Source: an uncultured Armatimonadota bacterium
GTDB lineage: Bacteria > Armatimonadota > Fimbriimonadia > Fimbriimonadales > Fimbriimonadaceae
DNA: 9,585 bases
Direction of reading: 5' to 3'
Assembly: GCA_946478935.1 (NCBI GenBank)
Contig: CAMLEL010000053.1
Span: 1-9,585 of the forward strand
The notes beneath the pieces are model-generated. The model was not told the origin of the DNA, did not search any database, and saw only the letters and a program-made list of their open reading frames with translations. Below are positions 1 through 6,620 of the stretch, piece after piece. Numbering within the stretch: position 1 is the stretch's first letter; each line of letters starts with the position of its first letter. The position numbers and the translations under genes are program-made.

Positions 1-1332
1 CTCGCCAGCTTCTATCAGCGGTTGCTGAGGCCGTTTTATGATCAGGTCGCAGGGGTGCCGACTCAAATCGAGGCGACGGCGACCACCGAACTCTTACGGT
101 TCAATTCCGAGACCGCATCCCTTCCCCGCTTCAAGCTGTTAAATACCTTTCTCGTGCCAGAGTCTCGCGAATTTGGCGAGTCTGCCTACAACCGGGCAAT
201 CGCCGGAACGGGCCTCTATGAGATTTCGAGGTTTGGCTCAGGAGCGATCCCATTTGACTTGGTTATTCCAGGCAAGGGAAGAGGCACCATCCGGATCGGC
301 CGCAGAGGATTGGTCATCATGACCCGGCAACCGCAGTTTGCGAGTTTCAAGAGGCCGATCGAGTCCGTCCAAGATTTGGCTGAAGTCATTGAGAAGAAAT
401 TTGGAAAAAACTGTACGTTGGTGGGCAAGGCGGTCACGCTCATCGGAATGCTCGCCACGGAATTCGTTTTCGTATTCCACGAGGGCGCGAGCAGCTATGT
501 GAAGTACAGCCGGGCTTTACACGAGGCTCTGGCCAAGCATGGCGCAAGCTTGGATCTGAATCCGATCTTGCGCGTACGATACCGTGCGTGGGACGCGCTT
601 CAGGTCGCTTGTACCTGGCTTCAATTGCCGGAGCCCTTCAAGCGGCCATTCGCTACTGAAGAAGTATGCGCTCCGAGCCTTGCAGCGCGTTGGGAAGCAG
701 TCGCCAAGGAGCAAGAAAGTGTTTTAGCCAAGTTGGGCGAACTCCGACGCCCGATCGAGTTGATCCGATTTTTGGAAAGCCAGGTCGGCGGATCTTGGGA
801 GTGTCTGGCTAAAGAGTATGAGGAGTTGCACAAGGAGCTTGACCGATTGAAGCGCCAAATCGACGAGGCTCGAGATCGTCGACGGGCTCTGTACGACGAG
901 CTGCGCGCTCTCAAAGCGAAGCGAGTGCAACTTGAAGTCGATAAGGGCCAGCACTTCCGGGAAGCGATCTTCGAAAAGGCAGCCGATGACAATGCAACGG
1001 AAGAACGCGCCTCGTTTGTACGAGAGATCGAATCAGTTATGCATCAAATTGAGCAGCTCCAGACTCAAAAGCGGCACTTGATGCGTGAACAAAAGGAACT
1101 GGCGACTGATCCCACGATCATCGAAGTCCACGAGCGACGGCGGCAAATCGAACTGGAAGCAGAGTTGAAGCGCCTCCGTATGATTCGGGACGCGGTGATC
1201 TCGTCGCGCGGACTGCAGAACGCAAATCTCCGACCCAGCGCGTGGTGGTTCCCGCTGGTGAGCCCCGATGGACTCTGGTTCAGAGAGACCGTGGATTCAG
1301 CGGAGTGCTATCTTGAGCCGCTGACTGTATGA
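1..1332 (+). CDS. Unrecognised protein with long C-terminal coiled coil (5' end outside window)
   Basis: The reading frame is open from the first base and ends at TGA 1330-1332, so 443 codons of what is probably a longer protein are visible. A TTG at 22 could serve as a start, but nothing marks it as one and the frame continues upstream, so I treat the gene as 5'-partial. The first ~215 visible residues look globular, with a strand-rich section and no motif I recognise. From about residue 225 to 405 the chain is rich in Glu, Lys, Arg, Leu and Gln with heptad-like spacing (for example ELDRLKRQIDEARDRRRAL), as in a long coiled coil. A short tail rich in Trp and Pro follows. No signal peptide or membrane segment is visible in this part. 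It ends 16 bp before dapF on the same strand, so the two are probably co-transcribed. Function is unknown; a structural or scaffolding role is only a guess from the coiled coil. Confidence 0.8.
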   Translation, partial: LASFYQRLLRPFYDQVAGVPTQIEATATTELLRFNSETASLPRFKLLNTFLVPESREFGESAYNRAIAGTGLYEISRFGSGAIPFDLVIPGKGRGTIRIGRRGLVIMTRQPQFASFKRPIESVQDLAEVIEKKFGKNCTLVGKAVTLIGMLATEFVFVFHEGASSYVKYSRALHEALAKHGASLDLNPILRVRYRAWDALQVACTWLQLPEPFKRPFATEEVCAPSLAARWEAVAKEQESVLAKLGELRRPIELIRFLESQVGGSWECLAKEYEELHKELDRLKRQIDEARDRRRALYDELRALKAKRVQLEVDKGQHFREAIFEKAADDNATEERASFVREIESVMHQIEQLQTQKRHLMREQKELATDPTIIEVHERRRQIELEAELKRLRMIRDAVISSRGLQNANLRPSAWWFPLVSPDGLWFRETVDSAECYLEPLTV

Positions 1333-1348
1333 GTAGTGAAAGAAACTA

Positions 1349-2197
1349 ATGAAAGTTCATAGGTTAACCTTTCACAAACTTCAGGCGATCGGGAACGATT
1401 TCCCCCTGTTTCGTGCCAAGGACCTGGTGGATGTGGACTTGGCACAGCTCGCGATCGCGGCATCGGACCGGAAGTTCGGCATCGGCGGAGACGGCATCCT
1501 GGTGATGGAGCCCATTGATCACCATCAGGTCTCGCTGAGAATGTTCAACCCTGACGGCACGGAGGACTTCTGCGGAAACGGGCTGCGGATTGCCGGCCGA
1601 CACGCATTTGATCAGGGCTGGGTTGGAGACCGGTTTACCATCATGCATGGTGGCCGCGAGGTTGCCACTGTAGTGCGGCCGGATGGCCAAATCCTTACGA
1701 CGATCGGGTCAGCAAGCTATCGACCTTCGGACGTGCCGCATCGGGGATCTGAAGAGTTGTTTGACGCACTGATCGCGAGTATCGACGGTGTGGCATTTCG
1801 GGGCAGTGCGCTCTCGACCGGTAGCACTCATACCGTCATCCCCGTCGAGACTTTGCCCAGCGATGGTGAAATGGCTGAGTGGGGACCTGCGCTCGAGGTC
1901 TTGCCCCTGTTTCCCGATCGCACGAGCGTGATTTTTGCCAGAGCCACCGGCGAGAGATCCCTTCAGATTAGGATTTGGGAGCGGGGAGTCGGCGAAACGC
2001 TTGGCTGCGGCACCGGTAGCTCTGCGGCTGCCGCCGACTTTCTCCGACGCGCAGGGCATGGCGGGACGGTGTCGGTCCGCAATCCAGGGGGCGAGATACT
2101 CGTCTCGATGGAACGGTGGGACGCGCCGATCACGGTCCAAGGCACAGCTGCTGAGACCTATCAAGGCGAGTTCCTTTTCCAGCATGAAATCGCCTGA
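1349..2197 (+). CDS. dapF: Diaminopimelate epimerase DapF
   Basis: This cytoplasmic enzyme converts LL-2,6-diaminopimelate to the meso form, which is used for lysine and for the peptide stems of peptidoglycan. The 282-residue length is normal for the family. The protein opens with the typical FHKLQAIGNDF segment (residues 8-18). Both catalytic cysteines of this cofactor-independent racemase are present: Cys75 in FCGNGLRI and Cys220 in GCGTGSSA. The preceding ERGVGETLGCGTG block (Glu211 onward) is also intact. The N-terminus fits homologues at the ATG chosen. The ribosome binding site is weak (purine-rich GAAAGAA just upstream), consistent with reading through from the coiled-coil gene 16 bp before it. 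No terminator with a U-tract on this strand follows; the gene converges on ftsZ. I am confident in the identity from the two cysteine motifs. Confidence 0.97.
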   Translation: MKVHRLTFHKLQAIGNDFPLFRAKDLVDVDLAQLAIAASDRKFGIGGDGILVMEPIDHHQVSLRMFNPDGTEDFCGNGLRIAGRHAFDQGWVGDRFTIMHGGREVATVVRPDGQILTTIGSASYRPSDVPHRGSEELFDALIASIDGVAFRGSALSTGSTHTVIPVETLPSDGEMAEWGPALEVLPLFPDRTSVIFARATGERSLQIRIWERGVGETLGCGTGSSAAAADFLRRAGHGGTVSVRNPGGEILVSMERWDAPITVQGTAAETYQGEFLFQHEIA

Positions 2198-2220
2198 ACA
2201 TAAACGGGCAAGGTCACAAA

Positions 2221-2244
2221 GAAAAAAATCCCCGTAAAACGGGG
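2221..2244 (-). terminator. Intrinsic terminator downstream of ftsZ
   Basis: Arms CCCCG (2230-2234) and CGGGG (2240-2244) enclose the loop TAAAA. Read on the minus strand, the hairpin is followed by a run of T residues (ATTTTTTTCTTT, complement of 2218-2229), the classic Rho-independent form. It lies about 60 bp past the ftsZ stop codon. On the plus strand no U-tract follows, so it should stop ftsZ transcripts rather than dapF transcripts, although the hairpin could slow both. Confidence 0.85.
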
Positions 2245-2265
2245 AAAGAAATGGTGGACCAGTCT

Positions 2266-2284
2266 TTCCTGGCTATGCCAGGAA
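2266..2284 (-). other. Hairpin between ftsZ stop codon and terminator
   Basis: A perfect 8-bp inverted repeat, TTCCTGGC (2266-2273) and GCCAGGAA (2277-2284), has a 3-nt loop. It sits 19 bp downstream of the ftsZ stop codon and before the terminator. No T-run follows on either strand, so it is not a second intrinsic terminator. It might protect the ftsZ message 3' end from exonucleases; that role is inferred from position only. Confidence 0.45.
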
Positions 2285-2303
2285 TGCGCAGTTTGGAAAT
2301 CAG

Positions 2304-3428
2304 CTAGTTTCCGGCCCGCTGTCTTCGCAAGAAGGTCGGAATATCCAAGTCGATCTCGTCCAAGCCAATTGTGTTTGGCGAAGCAGCCGGTTGTGCGGAG
2401 GCCTTGGCCATCGGCTCTTCCAATTCTGCTGGCCGGGGTTGGTAAAACACCTCGGCATTGCGAGCGACGGACGTCGCTGGTTCCATACCGGCAGCCAGGA
2501 GGGTGATCTGGACATCGCTTTCGCCTGTGTCCTTCATCACATGACCCATGATGATATCGGCATCTTCGGCATCGGCAAACTGGAGGATGTACTCCATCGC
2601 CTCGTGGGCTTCCCCGATACTAAAGTCGGAGCCGGCCGTGATGTTGATCAAGAGTCGCTTGGCGCCCTGGATGTTCGTTTCGAGTAGTGGAGACGTGGCG
2701 GCATGCTGGGCAGCCATGCGGGCGCGCTGGTCACCCATGCCTTTGCCAAGACCCATCAGCGCCACGCCGGCATTACTCATCACCGAGCGCACGTCGGCGA
2801 AATCCACATTTATGATCCCGGGCAGCAAGATAATGTCCGAGATACCCTGAACGCCTTGACGGAGGACGTCGTCAGCGGCAGCAAAGGCTTGCTGCATCGT
2901 AGTCTTCTTCTCGACGAAACCAATGAGGTGGTCATTGGGAACCGTGATCAAGGTGTCGACATGCTCCTGGAGCCTAGAAGCGCCTTCCTCGGCAAGACGG
3001 CGGCGGCGGGGTCCCTCGAACAGGAAGGGTTTGGTGACCACGCCAACGGTGAGGATGCCCATGCGTTTTGCCATTTCAGCAACGACAGGGGCCGCGCCGG
3101 TACCCGTGCCTCCACCCATGCCCGAGGTGATGAATACCATGTCGCACCCTTCCAACTCCGCGGTGATGGCCTTTTCGCTCTCTTCGGCCGCCGCCTTGCC
3201 CTTTTCTGGGTCTCCCCCCGCCCCCAAGCCTCGCGTCAGAGTTTCTCCGAGCTGCAGTTTCACGGCAGCATTGGATTGGTGGAGGGCTTGCGCATCCGTA
3301 TTCATGGCGATGAAGTGGACGCCGGCGACACCCTCGGCGATCATGCGGTTCACCGCATTGCTGCCGCCCCCGCCAATTCCAATGACTTTGATCGTGGCCT
3401 GGTTCTCAAAAAGATTCTCTGGTCTCAT
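2304..3428 (-). CDS. ftsZ: Cell division protein FtsZ
   Basis: FtsZ is the tubulin-like GTPase that polymerises at mid-cell and organises the septal wall synthesis machinery. The 374-residue product has all hallmarks: a glycine-rich [10 protein letters not shown] at residues 17-26, the tubulin signature [10 protein letters not shown] at 105-114, and the T7 synergy loop NVDFAD at 207-212 that completes the GTPase site of the neighbouring subunit. A linker of about 40 residues is followed by the conserved C-terminal peptide [11 protein letters not shown], which binds FtsA, ZipA or similar membrane anchors, and a short RAGN tail. The ATG at 3428 has a GGAG ribosome binding site 8 nt upstream (3437-3440). 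The gene follows a prenyl diphosphate synthase gene by 99 bp instead of ftsA, so it is not in a classical dcw cluster. The gap holds a DnaA box and a leader hairpin. Identity is certain. Confidence 0.99.
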   Translation of the reverse strand: MRPENLFENQATIKVIGIGGGGSNAVNRMIAEGVAGVHFIAMNTDAQALHQSNAAVKLQLGETLTRGLGAGGDPEKGKAAAEESEKAITAELEGCDMVFITSGMGGGTGTGAAPVVAEMAKRMGILTVGVVTKPFLFEGPRRRRLAEEGASRLQEHVDTLITVPNDHLIGFVEKKTTMQQAFAAADDVLRQGVQGISDIILLPGIINVDFADVRSVMSNAGVALMGLGKGMGDQRARMAAQHAATSPLLETNIQGAKRLLINITAGSDFSIGEAHEAMEYILQFADAEDADIIMGHVMKDTGESDVQITLLAAGMEPATSVARNAEVFYQPRPAELEEPMAKASAQPAASPNTIGLDEIDLDIPTFLRRQRAGN

Positions 3429-3436
3429 TCAATGGG

Positions 3437-3464
3437 CTCCAACAACACCCAAGTGGGCTGTTGT
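3437..3464 (-). promoter_or_regulatory. ftsZ Shine-Dalgarno and leader hairpin
   Basis: GGAG (complement of 3437-3440) lies 8 nt before the ftsZ ATG. Immediately upstream, an inverted repeat can fold: ACAACA+CCC (3442-3450) pairs with GGG (3455-3457) and TGTTGT (3459-3464), giving nine base pairs around a 4-nt loop with one bulged base at 3458. The stem ends only one nucleotide from the GGAG. It could influence ribosome access or mRNA stability. The hairpin is seen in the sequence; its role is inferred. Confidence 0.45.
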
Positions 3465-3510
3465 ACGAAAGACGAAGCGACTAACTCTAAAGCCGCTTGC
3501 TTTCGCCGGA

Positions 3511-3519
3511 TGTGGATAA
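3511..3519 (-). promoter_or_regulatory. Perfect DnaA box upstream of ftsZ
   Basis: The minus strand reads TTATCCACA, the consensus high-affinity site of the replication initiator DnaA. It lies 8 nt after the stop codon of the prenyl synthase gene and 82 bp before the ftsZ ATG, within the only stretch that could hold a dedicated ftsZ promoter. A given 9-mer is expected about 0.07 times on both strands of a window this size, and far less often in this 99-bp gap. Binding and regulation have not been shown. Confidence 0.5.
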
Positions 3520-3527
3520 GTTCCGCG

Positions 3528-4406
3528 TCAGTTCACGCGCTCGACGGAAAATCGCGCCAATTGGACGAGCATATCGCTCTCGATGTTAGCGTTCACGAGG
3601 CTTGAAACGGCTCGGTTGAGAGAAGCCTGGGCCAACTCGCGGCTGCCCTCCAACCCGTAAAGCGACGGGTAAGTCGCTTTGGCGCGAGCCCGGTCACTGC
3701 CGGTCGCCTTACCAAGCTCTTCCGTTGTGGAGGTTTCATCCAGGATGTCGTCAGCGATTTGAAACGCAAGGCCAATGGCCAACCCGTACTCTTTGAGCGC
3801 AGCCACTCTCATGGCATCCGCGCCGCCCAAGATCCCACCAATCTCGCAACTCGCGGCGATGAGCGCTCCGGTCTTGCGGGAGTGAATGAACTCCAAGGTT
3901 TCCGCGTCAGCCGCTTTGCCCTCGGCAAGAACGTCCACCACCTCGCCACCCACCAAACCATCCGAACCAGCGGCGCGGGTAAGGCATTTGACGGCGGCGA
4001 CAATACGGTCAGAGGGGTGCGGACTACTCGCCAAAGTCTCGAATGCCAGCGCAAAAAGAGCATCGCCAGCCAAGATGGCAATCGCCTCGCCGTACTTTCG
4101 GTGCAAGGTGGGGACTCCCCGCCGGAGATCGTCAGTGTCGATGGCCGGAAGATCGTCGTGTATGAGCGAAAAGCAATGCACCATCTCGATGGCGCATGCG
4201 GCATTCAAGAGTGAAGCAGTTTCAGCGCCCACGGCTTGGCCCGAAGCCAGGCAGAGAATGGGGCGGAGTCTTTTGCCGGGGGCGAGGCAGGAATAGCGCA
4301 TCGCGGAATGCAAATCGGCAGGCGGAGACTCCACGGGCGGCAGCAATTGTCGCAGTCGTGCGTCTACTGGCTCAGAGAAAGCCTTCAGCTGCAACGGGAA
4401 TGTCAC
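3528..4406 (-). CDS. ispA: Polyprenyl (farnesyl-type) diphosphate synthase
   Basis: This trans-prenyltransferase condenses isopentenyl diphosphate with allylic diphosphates. The likely product is farnesyl diphosphate, precursor of undecaprenyl phosphate, quinones and other isoprenoids. The 292-residue length fits bacterial FPP synthases. Motifs in order: GKRLRP at 44-49, the first Asp-rich motif DDLPAIDTDD at 84-93 (the bacterial form with two extra residues), LVGGEVVDV around 151-159, RKTGALI at 177-183, and the second Asp-rich motif FQIADDILD at 215-223. Phe79, five residues before the first motif, resembles the aromatic residue of C15 synthases, but a geranylgeranyl synthase of the same family cannot be excluded. 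The start is GTG at 4404-4406; no upstream ATG is in frame nearby and there is no clear Shine-Dalgarno sequence. A TGGTAGACT element 7 nt upstream suggests a leaderless transcript. ftsZ lies 99 bp downstream on the same strand. Confidence 0.92.
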   Translation of the reverse strand: MTFPLQLKAFSEPVDARLRQLLPPVESPPADLHSAMRYSCLAPGKRLRPILCLASGQAVGAETASLLNAACAIEMVHCFSLIHDDLPAIDTDDLRRGVPTLHRKYGEAIAILAGDALFALAFETLASSPHPSDRIVAAVKCLTRAAGSDGLVGGEVVDVLAEGKAADAETLEFIHSRKTGALIAASCEIGGILGGADAMRVAALKEYGLAIGLAFQIADDILDETSTTEELGKATGSDRARAKATYPSLYGLEGSRELAQASLNRAVSSLVNANIESDMLVQLARFSVERVN

Positions 4407-4413
4407 CGAAAAG

Positions 4414-4448
4414 AGTCTACCAGCGAGGCTGGAACTTCTTGGTATCCT
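4414..4448. promoter_or_regulatory. Divergent pair of extended -10-like promoters, probably leaderless
   Basis: Both divergent genes carry the pattern TGGTANNCT just before their start codons. On the plus strand TGG + TATCCT (-10 hexamer 4443-4448) is followed by 7 nt and then ATG 4456. On the minus strand TGG + TAGACT (complement of 4414-4419) is followed by exactly 7 nt and then GTG 4406. TGN before a -10 hexamer is the extended -10 form. A -10 this close to the start codon would put the first transcribed base at or beside the start codon, as in leaderless mRNAs of Deinococcus or mycobacteria. Neither gene has a Shine-Dalgarno sequence. No good -35 is visible. Between the two elements lies a small dyad, CCAGC-GAG-GCTGG (4420-4432). 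Confidence 0.5.
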
Positions 4449-4455
4449 GACGCTT

Positions 4456-5736
4456 ATGGCGGTAATTCGACCGTTTCGAGGGTTGCGCTATAGCGCAGAG
4501 GCAGGGTCGCTGGGCATATTGACGGCGCCTCCGTATGATGTGATCAGCGAGCAGGAGCGGATCAGTTTCAGCACACGCAGTCCCTACAACATCGTCCATT
4601 TGACATTGCCAGAGCAGCAGCCGGATGATCGCAGCAAGTTTGTGAAATATGCTCGCAGCAGCGCGGCCCTTGCCGAGTGGAGGCGAGAGGGCGTTTTGCT
4701 GCTGGAGGGTGAGCCGGCAATCTACCGGTACACCCAAAGCTTCCACCTCCCACATTTTGGAGACCTGACGCGAACCTCGATCATCGCGTTGATCAAGACC
4801 GAGCCATACGAAAACGGCGTGATACTGCCGCACGAGCAGACTTTCCCCAAGCATAAGGAAGACCGGCTGCGGGTTCTAGAGGCCACGCGGGCGCACCTCG
4901 AAAGCATTTTTGGCCTGTTCGAGGATACGTCGGGTCACATTCACGACGCCATTCTCAGCGCTCCGACCCAAGCTCCAGCGGAAACTGTGAGTGACGATGG
5001 CACGTCCCAGCTAATCGAGCCGATTACCGACCCTGAAGCCATCAATCATCTTTGCGGCCTGCTCGAGAAGAACAAGGTTTGGATTGCCGATGGCCACCAT
5101 CGATACGAAACGGCGCGCGCTTTTCGCGAAAACCTGGGCGACCGGGATTCGCTCGTTGCAGAAGACTTCATGATGATCGCTTTGAGTTCCATGTCTGATC
5201 CGGGCCTGGTTCTCCTTCCCACTCACCGAGTGCTCACCGATATCCCAGCGAGCTCGGAAGTCATGATGAGTCGCCTGGCCGAGTTGTTCCACATGAAAGA
5301 AACCCACAACTCGCGTCTGATGGAAGGTATCGAGAGCGATCGGCGCAGCGGCCGCATGGCGTTTGGCCTGGCCCTGCCGGGCGGCGACGGCTACGTCCTG
5401 GAAGCCAAGGACCCAGAAGTCCTCTTCCAGATGGTTCCGGGCACCCGATGCGAGGAATTGGACAAACTGGACGTGACCATCCTGCACAGTGTGATCTTCG
5501 ACCAGCTCTTGGCCGTACCCGGGCTCGACAGCATCAAGTACACCCGGGATTCTCATCAAGCGATCACCTGGGTCAACGAAGGAGACAAAGCCGCGTTCCT
5601 CATGAACCCGCCAACTGTCGAAGACATGCGGCGAATAGCCCTAGTGGGTGAGAAGATGCCGCAAAAGAGCACGTATTATTTCCCTAAGGTACTCAGCGGA
5701 CTCGTGCTTTGGAGCCTCAACGACTTCCATCTATGA
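4456..5736 (+). CDS. DUF1015 family protein
   Basis: This is a full-length member (426 residues) of the widespread but poorly characterised DUF1015 family. Recognisable family blocks in order are RPFRGLRY near the N-terminus, APPYDVIS at about 24-31, NIVHLTLPE, YRYTQSF, ILPHEQTFPKHKEDR (His126-Glu127 within it), ATRAHLESIFGLF, WIADGHHRYETA at 209-220 (Asp212-Gly213-His214-His215-Arg216), and MPQKSTYYFPK near the C-terminus. No signal peptide or membrane segment is seen, so it should be cytoplasmic. The DGHHR block resembles the DGHxR-type motif of ParB-like/serine kinase proteins (SerK, SbnI); that resemblance is my inference and does not establish an activity. The start ATG has an extended -10-like sequence 7 nt upstream and no Shine-Dalgarno sequence. 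The stop codon overlaps the next start as ATGA, so the downstream hydrolase is probably translationally coupled. Confidence 0.93.
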   Translation: MAVIRPFRGLRYSAEAGSLGILTAPPYDVISEQERISFSTRSPYNIVHLTLPEQQPDDRSKFVKYARSSAALAEWRREGVLLLEGEPAIYRYTQSFHLPHFGDLTRTSIIALIKTEPYENGVILPHEQTFPKHKEDRLRVLEATRAHLESIFGLFEDTSGHIHDAILSAPTQAPAETVSDDGTSQLIEPITDPEAINHLCGLLEKNKVWIADGHHRYETARAFRENLGDRDSLVAEDFMMIALSSMSDPGLVLLPTHRVLTDIPASSEVMMSRLAELFHMKETHNSRLMEGIESDRRSGRMAFGLALPGGDGYVLEAKDPEVLFQMVPGTRCEELDKLDVTILHSVIFDQLLAVPGLDSIKYTRDSHQAITWVNEGDKAAFLMNPPTVEDMRRIALVGEKMPQKSTYYFPKVLSGLVLWSLNDFHL

Positions 5737-6536
5737 CGATCAAACTCTTAGGAACTGGTGCAGCCGATGGTGTGCCGCCCATGTTCACCGCGAACCAACT
5801 TGGTTCGCGGTCCTTTGAGCCCGAAAGCAAGGATTATCGGACCCGTGCAGCGGCCCTAATTGACGATTGCCTCAAGATCGACCTGGGGCCCGATTCTTTG
5901 GCCCAAAACCAGCGGTTCAAGGTCGACCCCCTGCTTTGGGATGCGATCATTTACACCCACAGCCACGAGGATCACTTCACCGTCAGTGAACTCCAATACG
6001 CCCTCTACCCATTTAACGCCAACGAGTTCCCACCCTTCACGATCTACTCAAACGCCACCGTCAAGGGGATCATTGAATGCCGGTATCCGGATTGGCCATT
6101 CGAGATTATCCAGACTCAGCTCTACGAAACGATCCACATCGGCGACTACGCTATGACGCCCGTCCGCGCGAAACACACCGAGCCGGAGGAGTGCCAGAAC
6201 CTGATCTTTGAGAAGGACGGAAAGAGGCTTGGCTACATGACGGATACGGGATGGTGGCCCGACCGGACATGGGAATACCTTGACCGCTTAAGGCTCGACG
6301 GCATGGTGATCGAGTGCACAGACGGATTTCGGGACAGCGGCTACGACGGCCACCTCGATCTGATCGAACTGGGACGGGTGCTCGACAAACTTCGAGCCAT
6401 CGGCACCATCGACGATGCAACGAAAATCATCACGACCCATCACAGTCATTACGGTGGCTCTCACGAAGACCTTATCCGAGGCATGGAGCCGATGGGCATC
6501 AGCCCGGGATACGACGGAATCGAAATTTCGATCTGA
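5733..6536 (+). CDS. Metallo-beta-lactamase-fold hydrolase, PhnP-like
   Basis: The product is a 267-residue metal-dependent hydrolase. The zinc-binding signature YTHSHEDHF contains His76, His78, Asp80 and His81. Later metal ligands fit the KHTEPEECQNL segment, the YMTDTGWWPD block (Asp bridging position) and THHSHYGGSH near the C-terminus. The opening KLLGTGAADGVPP matches the PhnP/RNase Z/cyclic phosphodiesterase branch of the fold, so a phosphodiester substrate is likely, but the exact one cannot be read from sequence. I start it at ATG 5733, which overlaps the DUF1015 stop codon (ATGA); a TTG at 5709 in the same frame would only add eight residues inside the upstream gene. No signal peptide is present, so it is probably cytoplasmic. 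Codons 19-27 coincide with a 25-bp palindrome. It converges on the deacetylase gene, with 84 bp between them and no convincing terminator. Confidence 0.93.
   Translation: MTIKLLGTGAADGVPPMFTANQLGSRSFEPESKDYRTRAAALIDDCLKIDLGPDSLAQNQRFKVDPLLWDAIIYTHSHEDHFTVSELQYALYPFNANEFPPFTIYSNATVKGIIECRYPDWPFEIIQTQLYETIHIGDYAMTPVRAKHTEPEECQNLIFEKDGKRLGYMTDTGWWPDRTWEYLDRLRLDGMVIECTDGFRDSGYDGHLDLIELGRVLDKLRAIGTIDDATKIITTHHSHYGGSHEDLIRGMEPMGISPGYDGIEISI
5787..5811. repeat. 25-bp palindrome inside the hydrolase gene
   Basis: The arms ACCGCGAACCAA (5787-5798) and TTGGTTCGCGGT (5800-5811) are perfect 12-bp reverse complements around the single base 5799. As RNA this gives a stem of ten base pairs with loop AACTT. 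It lies 54 bp into the coding region. Chance occurrence of 12-bp arms with this spacing in the window is below about one in a thousand. It could be a protein-binding site or an mRNA hairpin. Confidence 0.6.
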
Positions 6537-6620
6537 TCGCGCCTTTTATCCAAGGTCCTCCGTCCTGAAAAGTGGCCAAAGGATTGGCGGGCGCAGAGGC
6601 TAGGATGGCCCAAAACCCCT

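Noticed and set aside
1450..1459. CGCGATCGCG, containing the HIP1 octamer of cyanobacteria
   Set aside because: I saw only this copy, whereas HIP1-bearing genomes have it about once per kilobase or two.
1709..2185. 158-codon minus-strand frame inside dapF
   Set aside because: It is a shadow of dapF, whose catalytic motifs are intact on the other strand; no ribosome binding site or recognisable domain.
2703..3605. 300-codon open frame on the plus strand
   Set aside because: It is antisense to ftsZ across its conserved core, has no family motifs, and is explained by the codon bias of ftsZ.
4484..4497. 14-bp perfect palindrome TGCGCTATAGCGCA near the DUF1015 start
   Set aside because: Seven-bp arms without a spacer are expected about once every 16 kb by chance, and it lies in a conserved coding block.
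6575..6588. Small hairpin GCCAA-AGGA-TTGGC between the hydrolase and deacetylase genes
   Set aside because: Only five base pairs with a broken T-run (CACTTTTC) on the minus strand; too weak to call a terminator.
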